The position numbers were made by a program, and so were the translations under genes. Positions 34,757 to 43,136 of a stretch of 64,000 nucleotides of DNA are shown here, piece after piece (positions within the stretch are counted from its first letter, which is position 1; every line of letters starts with the position of its first letter). Source of the DNA: JAVVEH01 sp032251435 (GTDB lineage Bacteria > Verrucomicrobiota > Lentisphaeria > Oligosphaerales > MVZH01); NCBI GenBank assembly GCA_032251435.1, contig JAVVEH010000005.1, positions 62,001 to 126,000 on the forward strand. The letters are read 5' to 3'. The notes beneath the pieces are model-generated. The model saw only the letters and a list, made by a program, of their open reading frames with translations, had not been told where the DNA came from and made no database searches.

Positions 34757-35428
34757 TTAACTCATCAGCCGCCGGACTTCAGGCAAGAGAACGTCCGCCC
34801 AGCGGTGATAACTTTTCATCGACAAATGGAGAAAGTCCGGCATGGTGCTCACAGCGATAGTCCCGTCGTCCTCCAGAAACAAATGGTTCACATCAATGAG
34901 GGTGACCCCGGCTTCTCCCTTCAGAGACGAAATGGACTGGTTCAAGGCGGCGATTTCGCGGCGGAATGGCGTGCCGGCTTCCTGATCGCGGGGAAACACT
35001 TTATGTAACAAAATGGCCGTTTCCGGCATTTTCTCACGTAAGGTGTTGACCAAAAGCTTGATCCCCTCGGCTGTGTCCAAACCGGAATGACCGGCGTTCC
35101 CGATATTGTTCGTGCCAATCAGCAGAACAACCAGCGCCGGAGACAACCCGTCCACTTCCCCGTTCAGCACCCGCCAAAGCACATGCTGCACCTCGTCGCC
35201 ACCAATGCCGAAGTTCACTCCGCCCAAGGGCGCGAAGGCCGCGTCCCAGGCTTTTTTCCCGGCCCCTGACCAGCCTTGCGTGATGGAATCCCCCAGGAAC
35301 AGCAACGGAATGCGTTTATCCTCAGCCAGCCTGAGAAACTCTCTGTGTTGGCTCAGCCATTCCTCCGGGGATTTCCACTCTTTATCCTGAATTTCAGGAA
35401 CAATCGGACTGCTCATCAAAAACTCCAA
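34757..35428 (-). CDS. SGNH/GDSL hydrolase (PAF acetylhydrolase-like)
   Basis: A 223-residue SGNH-fold esterase. Block I LFLGDSITQGW (catalytic Ser), block II FGIGGDEVQHVLW, block III LLIGTNNIG, and block V DFLHLSMKSYHRWAD with the Asp-His pair. No signal peptide, so it is likely cytoplasmic, or the true start lies elsewhere. Similar GDSL enzymes are frequent in glycan-degrading PVC bacteria and deacetylate sugars, but the substrate is not shown. The start is MEFLMSSP or the second Met. Two bases separate it from the upstream gene, so the two are co-transcribed. Confidence 0.92.
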   Translation of the reverse strand: MEFLMSSPIVPEIQDKEWKSPEEWLSQHREFLRLAEDKRIPLLFLGDSITQGWSGAGKKAWDAAFAPLGGVNFGIGGDEVQHVLWRVLNGEVDGLSPALVVLLIGTNNIGNAGHSGLDTAEGIKLLVNTLREKMPETAILLHKVFPRDQEAGTPFRREIAALNQSISSLKGEAGVTLIDVNHLFLEDDGTIAVSTMPDFLHLSMKSYHRWADVLLPEVRRLMS

Positions 35429-35430
35429 AA

Positions 35431-36216
35431 TTATTCAACGGGTTGTTCAGCTTCTTCTGAATATTCAGCGGTTTCTGTCCCGGCGGCGGAGCCGTCCCCA
35501 GTTTCACCCGGTGGATTGACAGCGTTTTCAAGCCGCTCCAAAATCGCGGCCGAGCCCGTGAAAATCCATTCGTCCAGCAAGGCTTTCCCCGATTTTCCAT
35601 CGATGTCATACAGCACATAGGCGATGGATTTACGGTCCCACTTTTTCTTATCAAAACCCGTGATCGTTGAAAAAGGAATCGCTTTGCCGTCAAGCGTGTG
35701 AAAAACGGACTCATCCACCCAGGCGGTTTTCGGCAGGTTGCGGATCAACCGAAAAAGAATCACCAGTCCCACTGGCAGACATACCGCCGCCATAAGCAGT
35801 TGCGTCCGCAAATCCCATTCACTGTGAATCATGTCAACCAGCATCACCGGCCCTGGAATGTCCGCGACCATGTCACCCCGCCCGCGGACGATCAATTTAC
35901 TCTGATCCATGTCTTTCCAGCCACGCTTCGCCCACCAGCCTTTCCGGCGTTGCTTCCAATCTGAATTCCAGCGCTCGCTCGCCCCGGCGAACGTTTTCCG
36001 CAGAGCCTCCTCCTGCCCAGGGCCATAGACCGTTTTCAACTCATCCGCGGGTACACCCGCATGGTCCGCGAGAAACGCGCGGAAATCACGGTTGACCGCC
36101 GGGTAACGGACCTTGCCGTCATAAACACTCATCGCTCCGAAGGCAAGAAACGCGGTTCCGGCGATCACCATGCGGATCACCCAGCTTTTACTTATTTTTG
36201 TATCCAGTTTTTCCAT
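35431..36216 (-). CDS. Two-span membrane protein of unknown function
   Basis: From the ATG at 36216 (MEKLDTKISKSW, with GGAG upstream) the product is 261 residues. It has a transmembrane helix at about residues 12-32, a basic and tryptophan-rich extracytoplasmic loop (KQRRKGWWAKRGWKDMD), a second helix (LLMAAVCLPVGLVILF), and a C-terminal domain with a strand pattern (DGKAIPFSTITGFDKKKWDRKSIAYVLYD) like bacterial PH-type domains. I cannot name the family. The frame is open another 69 codons upstream, but that part looks non-coding. Coupled to the SGNH hydrolase. Confidence 0.7.
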   Translation of the reverse strand: MEKLDTKISKSWVIRMVIAGTAFLAFGAMSVYDGKVRYPAVNRDFRAFLADHAGVPADELKTVYGPGQEEALRKTFAGASERWNSDWKQRRKGWWAKRGWKDMDQSKLIVRGRGDMVADIPGPVMLVDMIHSEWDLRTQLLMAAVCLPVGLVILFRLIRNLPKTAWVDESVFHTLDGKAIPFSTITGFDKKKWDRKSIAYVLYDIDGKSGKALLDEWIFTGSAAILERLENAVNPPGETGDGSAAGTETAEYSEEAEQPVE

Positions 36217-36498
36217 GCTTTCTCCAGTTGATGCCGGCGCCGATCCTCGCATAGTAGAAAAAAAACCGGCGGAGTATGGTGACCCCCTCGGAGCGGATGA
36301 GTCCTCAAACCTCCGCGCCGCCGATATGGGGACCGCTCGGCGTGCGAAAAACGTGATCCCGCTGAGGACGACTGAAAGTTTAACCTCTAAGCCTTCTTTT
36401 TCAAGGTGAAAAGCAGAAATCAAACAACGGCTTCCGGCCGGTTTTTTATCACATGTCAGCGCACCTTAAGCCAGAATCGTTGATTATGGCGCTCGACG

Positions 36499-36571
36499 TG
36501 AGCGTTCAGATCAAAGGCTTCCGGAAAGCCTTAGTCATCCGGAACCTGAAGAAAGCCTGCGGAAACGCTCA
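36499..36571. ncRNA. Possible structured RNA element upstream of the citrate lyase-like genes
   Basis: An outer stem TGAGCGTT (36499-36506) with AACGCTCA (36564-36571) encloses an inner stem AAGGCTT (36514-36520) with AAGCCTT (36526-36532) and a CCGGA loop. Both strands would fold. It lies in the 539-base gap between two divergent genes, before the plus-strand promoter at 36628 and about 280 bases upstream of the minus-strand membrane protein. No known riboswitch class was recognised. Confidence 0.35.
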
Positions 36572-36627
36572 TCACTGGTGACGATAAAAAAGAACCCCGC
36601 CCGCCGGCAAAAAAGGGACTCAACCGC

Positions 36628-36657
36628 TTGACAAATCCCTATTGCCTGTGACATATT
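36628..36657 (+). promoter_or_regulatory. Sigma70-type promoter for the citrate lyase-like genes
   Basis: A perfect TTGACA (36628-36633) is followed after 18 bases by CATATT (36652-36657). It lies about 100 bases upstream of the start chosen at 36756. The match of the -35 makes it one of the clearest promoters in the window. Confidence 0.55.
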
Positions 36658-36755
36658 TAAACACGGGCAGGAAACGAGGAGACAATAATCGAATCCAACC
36701 GGCAAAACTGATATTCAGACCCGCGAATCGAAACTGGAAAGGGCTAAAAAACCGC

Positions 36756-37982
36756 ATGAGTGCTAAGATTGGCGAGTTGACTTTTCTTCAAGAACTGGCC
36801 CCGCGATTCAAAATCCCGGCACCGGATTTTGTTGTCGAACCAGTCCCCCAGTCCGTGGTCAAACGCAAATTGGCCGACTGGGGCGGCGGGATCGTCAAGC
36901 CGGACATTCTGGCTGGCAAACGGGGCAAGGCGGGAACCGTACGCGAAGTCTCTGATTGTCACACGGCGATGTCCCTGCTTAAGACGGTCGCCGCCACCAT
37001 TGTCTCCGGCAGCCAACCCCGGACCGCCTATATGGTGCAGACCGTCCCCGCCGAGTTGGAGATTTTCACCGCCATCACCTACAACTCGGCCTTTCTCGGG
37101 CCCTCGTTGACGGTCTGCATTCATGGCGGCATGGACATCGAATCCGTTCCGGAGTCCGACAAGGTGACCGTTCCGTTAAATGTATTCCGGGGATTGAACG
37201 CCTACCAGGCCTCCGAAGCGTTGAAAAAAGCCGGTCTTGAAGAGGGGCGGCTTAACTCCAATTTGGCTCTCTCCCTCGTGAAACTTTGGGACATGTTCAG
37301 CGCGACGGGCATGCAGAGCTGTGAGATCAATCCGTGGCGGGTGACCCGCTCTGGAGATGTTTACGCGTGCGATTTTAAAGCGACATTTGACGAGAACAAT
37401 GTCAAATTCCGCGGTCTGGGGTTCAGCCTGCCGGAATATCCGACCCAAACCAGCGCGTTCGAGGAAGACATGGCCGCCTGGTCGGCCGCCAGTCACCAAG
37501 GACAGGCGCATGTCGCGGAACTGGGGGGCAAGCTTATTTTGCCCATGCTCTTCGGCGGCGGCGCCAGCACGATTGTGATTGAGACTCTGGCGCAAGCGGG
37601 CGGAGACCCGATGTTTCTCTCAGACTTTGGCGGCAATCCGCCCTATGAACGAATGAAAAAAACCGCGGAAATCTGTTTCCGCCACAAATTGGCGGAAGCG
37701 TCCCTGCTGCTGATTCTCGGGGGCAAAGCGAACAACACCCAGATTGACATCACCTTCGCAGCCATTGCCGACGCGCTTCAAGAATGGAGCGACACGCACG
37801 GCGCGCGGCGGATTCCGGTGGTTGTCGGCCGTGGTGGGCCGGGCCTGGTCCAAGGATTCGCGCGCTTGAAAAAGACCTTGGAGAATCTGGACATGCCCTA
37901 TGTTTTCTTTGGCCCGGACACCCCCATCACGCTTGTGGCCGCTTACGCCGCCCGTCTGGTCAAGCATACCCATAAATCATAA
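36756..37982 (+). CDS. ATP-citrate lyase-like ATP-grasp subunit (AclB-type)
   Basis: A 408-residue protein homologous to the N-terminal, succinyl-CoA synthetase beta-like half of ATP-citrate lyase. It has VKPDILAGKRGKAGTV (compare VKPDQLIKRRGKLGLV in animal enzyme), the Mg-binding phrase CEINPW, and the citrate-domain text LGGKANNTQIDITFAAIADAL and VVVGRGGPGLVQGF. It would bind ATP and citrate (or another carboxylate) and feed the phospho-enzyme step in the partner. Start at 36756 (MSAKIGELTFLQ); the frame begins at 36642 but the first 38 residues do not look conserved. The partner follows after 94 bases. Confidence 0.85.
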   Translation: MSAKIGELTFLQELAPRFKIPAPDFVVEPVPQSVVKRKLADWGGGIVKPDILAGKRGKAGTVREVSDCHTAMSLLKTVAATIVSGSQPRTAYMVQTVPAELEIFTAITYNSAFLGPSLTVCIHGGMDIESVPESDKVTVPLNVFRGLNAYQASEALKKAGLEEGRLNSNLALSLVKLWDMFSATGMQSCEINPWRVTRSGDVYACDFKATFDENNVKFRGLGFSLPEYPTQTSAFEEDMAAWSAASHQGQAHVAELGGKLILPMLFGGGASTIVIETLAQAGGDPMFLSDFGGNPPYERMKKTAEICFRHKLAEASLLLILGGKANNTQIDITFAAIADALQEWSDTHGARRIPVVVGRGGPGLVQGFARLKKTLENLDMPYVFFGPDTPITLVAAYAARLVKHTHKS

Positions 37983-38076
37983 CCAGCAGCCTTCCTGACA
38001 CCTGTTTCATAATACCCGCAACGACCGGTGTCAGACACTCACAATACATTTACCAGGTTCCAACAAGAGGAATACC

Positions 38077-40152
38077 ATGATAGCCAGATCACTGAATGGG
38101 TTGTTACGCAAGGATGACCGGGTGGCGGTATCAAATATCACCGGGCGTGAGGCATCAAAAGTCAGCGTCGTCAGCCAGCGTTACTGTGGTAATATTGTGG
38201 CGGGTTGGGCGCTGGGTAAAGCCGGCCATGTCGTTGAAGTCCCCGGCGGTAAAAATATTCCTGTTTACGGTCAGTTTGAAGAAATGATGGCGGCTCTTCC
38301 CGAGAACCGGCGGCCTAACAAGGTCATCGTCTACTCCCCGCCGGACGCGGTTTACGGGGATATCAAAGAAATCATTGAAAACAGCCAGGGATGCGTCAAA
38401 ACGGTTTTTGTCATCACCGAACATGTGTCGATTGAGGTGACTGCGAAGCTGCGCCGTCTGGCGGACACCGAGGGGGTTGACATCCTGGGCTGCAATACCC
38501 TGGGCGTGATCAACGTCCATGATCAAGTCCGGATCGGCGCGGTGGGCGGTGACGCGCCGGCTGAAACTTTCCGCAAAGGAAGCGCCTGTGTTATTTCAAA
38601 TTCAGGCAACATGGTCAATACCATCGCCAGTTATCTGCAATCGGCGGGGTTGGGGATCTCCCATGGTGTGTCCACGGGCAAAGACGTGCTGGTTCTCTCG
38701 CCTCTGAAAGAGTTGCTGCCCCTGGCCATGCGGGACAGATGCACCAAACTGATTGTGCTCTATGTGGAACCTGGCGGAGTCTACGAGCAAGAAGCCATCG
38801 ACGCGATCCAAAAATTGGATTATTGCAAGCCTGTCCTAGTCTATGTGGCGGGAGAATTCGCTGAAGGGATGGATGTTTCGCTCGGGCACGCCGGCGCGGT
38901 CGTCGGCGGGGCCGGAACCTCCGCTTCCGGCAAGAAAAAGCTCTTCGATGAGTATTTTGGTCTGCCGCCGTTCGACCCGGAGAATGCTAAGAAGTATCCC
39001 GAGCTGCTGGCCGGACACCGGCGGGGAATCCGGGTGAACGCCCTCCACGATCTGGTGCCGGCAGCCGCCGCGTTGATGGCGGCCAGTGGCATCAAACGGG
39101 ATTTCATTCCCCTGCGGCCCTTAGCTCTGCGCCCGTGGTTTGTCGGACTCGGCGGGCTGGCCAAAGATCTGCCCCGGGACCTGGTTCCCTATGCCGCCAA
39201 TATTCCCGAACCCTACGCGAGATTGGTCAAGCAACAAGTGACATCCGGTGTCGGGCGCGTGCCCAGTCGGCAGTCCATGCGCAACACTTCCCACGCCTCC
39301 TCAAACGACGGGGCGACACCCCGTATCTATGGCCATTCACTGCTGACGCTTATGCGGGGCGGTTCTTTCGCTGAGGCCGTCCTGTTGTACTGGCTCGGAC
39401 AGCCGGTGAAACACCCGTTTGAAGCCCGACTGTTCGAAATGAGTCTCATCGCCTCCCTGACTAATGGCCCCGGCACGATTTCCGCCCAGGGGGCGAAAAT
39501 GTCCGCGTCCGCCGGCAATGACCCGAACACAGCGATGATGACCACCTTGGGCTGCATGGGATCCGTGCATGGAGGCAATGGCAAAAAGGCCGCGGAAATG
39601 CTGATCAAGGTCTTTGCGGGCACTGACTTGAAAGATCCCTATGACCGCGACGGGGCGCCTGACCTCGCACCGCTGGTGAAGAAATTTGTCAAAACCTTCA
39701 AACAACGCAAAGCGATGGCCAAAGAAGCCGGCCTGGAATACCAAAAAGTCCCGTGTGTCGGTCACCCCGTGTTCAACACCGCGGCTGTTAACTACGACCC
39801 CAGAGAACGGGTGATCAGCCAATTTCTGGAAGATGAAGGCGTTTATAACGTGTTCCTGGACTTCTATCACCAGCTGGCCCGGGGGCTGATGGCCCAAGGC
39901 GCCACCAGTAAGACGCACGCGGTCAATGTGGACGCCGCCCTGACCTGTGTGCTGATGGGAATTGTTTGGCCGCTGCTGGTGGACAAAAAGATCACGCTGG
40001 AACGCGCCGTCGATCTGCCCATGATCGCGTTCGCTCTGGGCCGTGTCGCCGGCGGGGCTGGCGAATATCTGGATCACCGGGACAGCGGCACCGCCATGGA
40101 TATGCGCGTCCCCGTCAGTGAATGCCGGTTCCTGGGACGGGACCTTGATTGA
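38077..40152 (+). CDS. ATP-citrate lyase-like CoA-binding/citrate synthase-domain subunit (AclA-type), altered active site
   Basis: A 691-residue protein. Residues 1-340 are a succinyl-CoA synthetase alpha-like CoA-binding domain with the phosphohistidine phrase LGHAGAVVGGAGTSASGKKK. Residues about 420-690 are a citrate synthase-fold domain with GHPVFNTAAV, NVDAALTCVLMGIVWPLL and a closing GRVAGGAGEYLDHRD. Against the animal enzyme the last two active-site positions (His and Asp) are kept, but the first, DHGPAVSGA, reads TNGPGTISA, so the His is Asn; a His is found instead in GSVHGGNGKK. It may cleave citryl-CoA by another arrangement or use another substrate. A His-phosphate relay from the upstream subunit is expected. 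Confidence 0.82.
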   Translation: MIARSLNGLLRKDDRVAVSNITGREASKVSVVSQRYCGNIVAGWALGKAGHVVEVPGGKNIPVYGQFEEMMAALPENRRPNKVIVYSPPDAVYGDIKEIIENSQGCVKTVFVITEHVSIEVTAKLRRLADTEGVDILGCNTLGVINVHDQVRIGAVGGDAPAETFRKGSACVISNSGNMVNTIASYLQSAGLGISHGVSTGKDVLVLSPLKELLPLAMRDRCTKLIVLYVEPGGVYEQEAIDAIQKLDYCKPVLVYVAGEFAEGMDVSLGHAGAVVGGAGTSASGKKKLFDEYFGLPPFDPENAKKYPELLAGHRRGIRVNALHDLVPAAAALMAASGIKRDFIPLRPLALRPWFVGLGGLAKDLPRDLVPYAANIPEPYARLVKQQVTSGVGRVPSRQSMRNTSHASSNDGATPRIYGHSLLTLMRGGSFAEAVLLYWLGQPVKHPFEARLFEMSLIASLTNGPGTISAQGAKMSASAGNDPNTAMMTTLGCMGSVHGGNGKKAAEMLIKVFAGTDLKDPYDRDGAPDLAPLVKKFVKTFKQRKAMAKEAGLEYQKVPCVGHPVFNTAAVNYDPRERVISQFLEDEGVYNVFLDFYHQLARGLMAQGATSKTHAVNVDAALTCVLMGIVWPLLVDKKITLERAVDLPMIAFALGRVAGGAGEYLDHRDSGTAMDMRVPVSECRFLGRDLD

Positions 40153-40295
40153 CCCACAAAATGAACGATCCATCGCATCGGTCAAAATTTAGATTGAATG
40201 GATGACGGCCGTCAAGGCCGAAGGCACCCGCCTCAACGCGATCTGACTAAGTAACTATCAGCGATTCCTCTCACCCCTCAAGTCCGGACAGCGGG

Positions 40296-43136
40296 CTACA
40301 TCATCCTCTGTGAGCGGGTCTCTGGACGCTTGTTCTTTTGAAGAATATCTTGGACAATCTCGCGCACATCGGCGATGCTATAGGGCTTCGTCAGGCAGGC
40401 CGCGAATCCGTATTCTTGATAGCGCGCCATGACTGGTGAATCTGAATAGCCGCTGGTGACAATAACCTGAGCCTCCGGATCCATCATCACTATAGATTTC
40501 AGAATGTCCCGCCCCCCCTTGCCTCCGGGGATGGTCAGGTCCGTTATCACGAGATCAAACGGAGTTCCGTCGGCGATGGCTCGCGCATACTTATGCACGG
40601 CCTCGTCGCAATCGCCAGCCTCTTCAGCATGATGCCCGGACTTGATTAGAATTCGTGTTAACATTTTTCTGAGCGGTTCCATATCATCCACCACAAGAAT
40701 TTTAGCGTCACGGGTGGCCGGGCGTTCGAGTGTCTTTTTCAGGCCGCCATCAGGACGGTCAGAAACGCGTTTTGTCGAAACTGGCAACCTGATAATAAAG
40801 GAAGTCCCTTTGCCAAGTTCTGATTCGACCATCATCCTGCCGCCATGATTGCTGATAATCGAGTGGCAGGAGGCGAGCCCGAGGCCGCTGCCGTCCGCTT
40901 TGGTGGAAAAATACGGATCGAAGATCTTTTCGCGGATCTCTTCGGGAATCCCCGATCCTTGATCCGTAAGGGTGATTTTCACCCATTTTTCTTCCTCATT
41001 CTCCGCCCGCAGGATCACCTTGCCCCCATCCGGCATCGCCTGCTTGGCATTGATGATCAAATTGCTGATCACCTGGCTTATCTGCCCCCGATCAGCTTCA
41101 ACCGGCAACAGATCATCCGCGATAGCGGTTTCGAGTTGAATACTGGAGCCACGCAAGGAAAATCCCGCCGCCGCGGCCAGCTCCTCCTTTAATGAGATGA
41201 TTTTCTTTATCGGGGCGCCCCCCTTGGCAAATGTGAGCAACTGCATGGCCAGGCCTCTGGCCGCATGCATGACATGTTCCGCATCCGTGATATACAGGTA
41301 GGCTTCATCTTCCGGCTTTATGCAGGACTTGGCGAGTTCAATGTTGCCCATCAAGCCGGTCAGTAAATTGTTGAAATCATGCGCGATGCCTCCGGCCAGC
41401 ACACCCACCGACTCCAATTTCATAAGTCGGAGCCGTTCTCGTTCACCCTTTCGTTTATCTGTCGTATCCCTGAGGACGATGATCGTCCCCTGTTTTTCGC
41501 CTTCCTGGTTGGTGATTGGCGCGGCGACAATTTCGACATTGTGTTTTTGCTCTGACTCACCAATCAGGCGGATATGGTCAGGGAGCGCGATCAGACACGC
41601 TTCCTCCAAGGACGGCTGGATCGAACACGCATACGGGGCATGGGCGTATTCGTCGAAAAAGCGCAGCGCTTCCTCCACCGGTTTGCCGATTGCCTCTTCC
41701 CTGGAGCAGTTAATCATGGCTTCAGCCACGCTGTTTAAGAGAATGATCTCGTGCTTCTGATTGGTTGCGATCACACCGTCTGTGATCGATTGCAGCGTGA
41801 CAAATAGCTGTCGCTTGTCATCATGCAGCTTTTGCAGAAGCCGCGCCTTATCGCGCAGCATGCTGTTGGCGTTTCCAGCCATTTTCACAAATTCGACGAA
41901 CTTGATCTTCTTCTCGTCGATGAACACATCCTTCCCGGCGGCCAAAGCGAAACAATCGTTGAAGAAGGCCACATCCCTGCGCAAGTCGCGAAACAACACT
42001 CCCATCAGTATATAGACAACGACGACGATCGCGCTCGTTACAAGCAGGATTACAACCACCTCGCGGATGCTTTCCGCCCGGAGTTGGGCCTGCATTTTTT
42101 CGACATCCGCATCAACATCATCCAGGTAAAGCCCGGTGCCGATCAGCCACTCCCACTCGGGAACCGCCATCGCAAAAGCGATTTTGGGGCGCTCTTCGCC
42201 GGTTTCCGGGAGCCTCCACCAATAATAGCTGAACCCGCCTTCTGGATTCTCCACGACCCGGCGCAGATCTTGAAAGAGCTTGTTGCCACGCGAATCCGCG
42301 TACTCCCAATTGCTTGCGCCAACCAATTCCGGCTGATCCCCATGCGCGAGAATGTTTCCATGCAAGTCATTAATAAAAAAATACCCGTTGGCGCCATACT
42401 TGATGTTGGAGATCTCCCTCTTGAGATCCTCCCGGGTCTCCGCCTCCACATCGTCCAGATACAGCCCGGTGCCGATCACCAGGTTATAAGGTTCAAAACG
42501 CTTCACATAGGCTATCTTGTGGTGGCTCGCGCCAGGCTTTCCCGGCATGGTCCATTTGTATTCAAAGACCCCCTCCTGCCGCTCCTTGATAAAATTGATC
42601 AAACGGGTAAAGACCGCTTTATCCTCCTTGGATTCAAACGTGGAATAATGACGATCCAGCAGGCCGGGGCGGTCAGTCAAGATGAGCATGTCGCTGTCGA
42701 GCGAGACAATAAAATAGTAGCCATGGCCCTGATCAAAACGGACAGGGCGCAACGCGGCCAGAATCATTTCCTCGATCTCAAGCCGTGACCGCTTTTCATT
42801 GAAGGTCTGGTAGAGGCTTTCCGCAGTGGAGTACGCTTGATACACCCTCTGTCGGGCAATGGCCATGGCATCCTCTTGGCAATGGGACCGGCGTTGACGA
42901 ATCGATGCCACCACACGCTCCACCTCACGGCGGGTGATGCCTTTCTGCAGTTCGACATGATCGCTCCGCATCGTTTCCGCGCGCTGCTTCTGCACACGAT
43001 ATTTGGATACCAGGACTAACAGAATCAGGCTGAAGGCGAACAGCGCGATGACAAACACGGTGATCATCTGCGCGACGCTCACGATGCTCGGGCGCGCCTT
43101 GGTCAGAGCTGATGATAATGCGGCTTCCGGTTTCAT
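40296..43136 (-). CDS. Hybrid histidine kinase with two Cache domains, PAS and receiver
   Basis: A 946-residue membrane sensor. Transmembrane helix 1 (about 22-44), then two tandem Cache-type sensor domains with the repeated phrase GTGLYLDDV (once near residue 225, once near 335), helix 2 (about 355-380), a PAS domain (about 450-560), HisKA with AGGIAHDFNNLLTGL, HATPase with DQGSGIPEEIREKIFDPYFSTK, and a C-terminal receiver (KILVVDDMEPLRK, LVITDLTIPGG, SGYSD, LTKPYS). The receiver ends the protein, so the phosphate must pass to another partner that is not in the window. It overlaps the sulfatase by 4 bases (ATGA), an unusual coupling. Confidence 0.95.
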   Translation of the reverse strand: MKPEAALSSALTKARPSIVSVAQMITVFVIALFAFSLILLVLVSKYRVQKQRAETMRSDHVELQKGITRREVERVVASIRQRRSHCQEDAMAIARQRVYQAYSTAESLYQTFNEKRSRLEIEEMILAALRPVRFDQGHGYYFIVSLDSDMLILTDRPGLLDRHYSTFESKEDKAVFTRLINFIKERQEGVFEYKWTMPGKPGASHHKIAYVKRFEPYNLVIGTGLYLDDVEAETREDLKREISNIKYGANGYFFINDLHGNILAHGDQPELVGASNWEYADSRGNKLFQDLRRVVENPEGGFSYYWWRLPETGEERPKIAFAMAVPEWEWLIGTGLYLDDVDADVEKMQAQLRAESIREVVVILLVTSAIVVVVYILMGVLFRDLRRDVAFFNDCFALAAGKDVFIDEKKIKFVEFVKMAGNANSMLRDKARLLQKLHDDKRQLFVTLQSITDGVIATNQKHEIILLNSVAEAMINCSREEAIGKPVEEALRFFDEYAHAPYACSIQPSLEEACLIALPDHIRLIGESEQKHNVEIVAAPITNQEGEKQGTIIVLRDTTDKRKGERERLRLMKLESVGVLAGGIAHDFNNLLTGLMGNIELAKSCIKPEDEAYLYITDAEHVMHAARGLAMQLLTFAKGGAPIKKIISLKEELAAAAGFSLRGSSIQLETAIADDLLPVEADRGQISQVISNLIINAKQAMPDGGKVILRAENEEEKWVKITLTDQGSGIPEEIREKIFDPYFSTKADGSGLGLASCHSIISNHGGRMMVESELGKGTSFIIRLPVSTKRVSDRPDGGLKKTLERPATRDAKILVVDDMEPLRKMLTRILIKSGHHAEEAGDCDEAVHKYARAIADGTPFDLVITDLTIPGGKGGRDILKSIVMMDPEAQVIVTSGYSDSPVMARYQEYGFAACLTKPYSIADVREIVQDILQKNKRPETRSQRMM

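Noticed and set aside
39337..40185. 282-residue minus-strand frame opposite the citrate synthase-like domain
   Set aside because: Antisense shadow of a gene whose motifs are clear on the plus strand.
41823..42788. 321-residue plus-strand open frame antisense to the histidine kinase
   Set aside because: Opposite the conserved Cache region of the kinase, with no independent RBS or domain.
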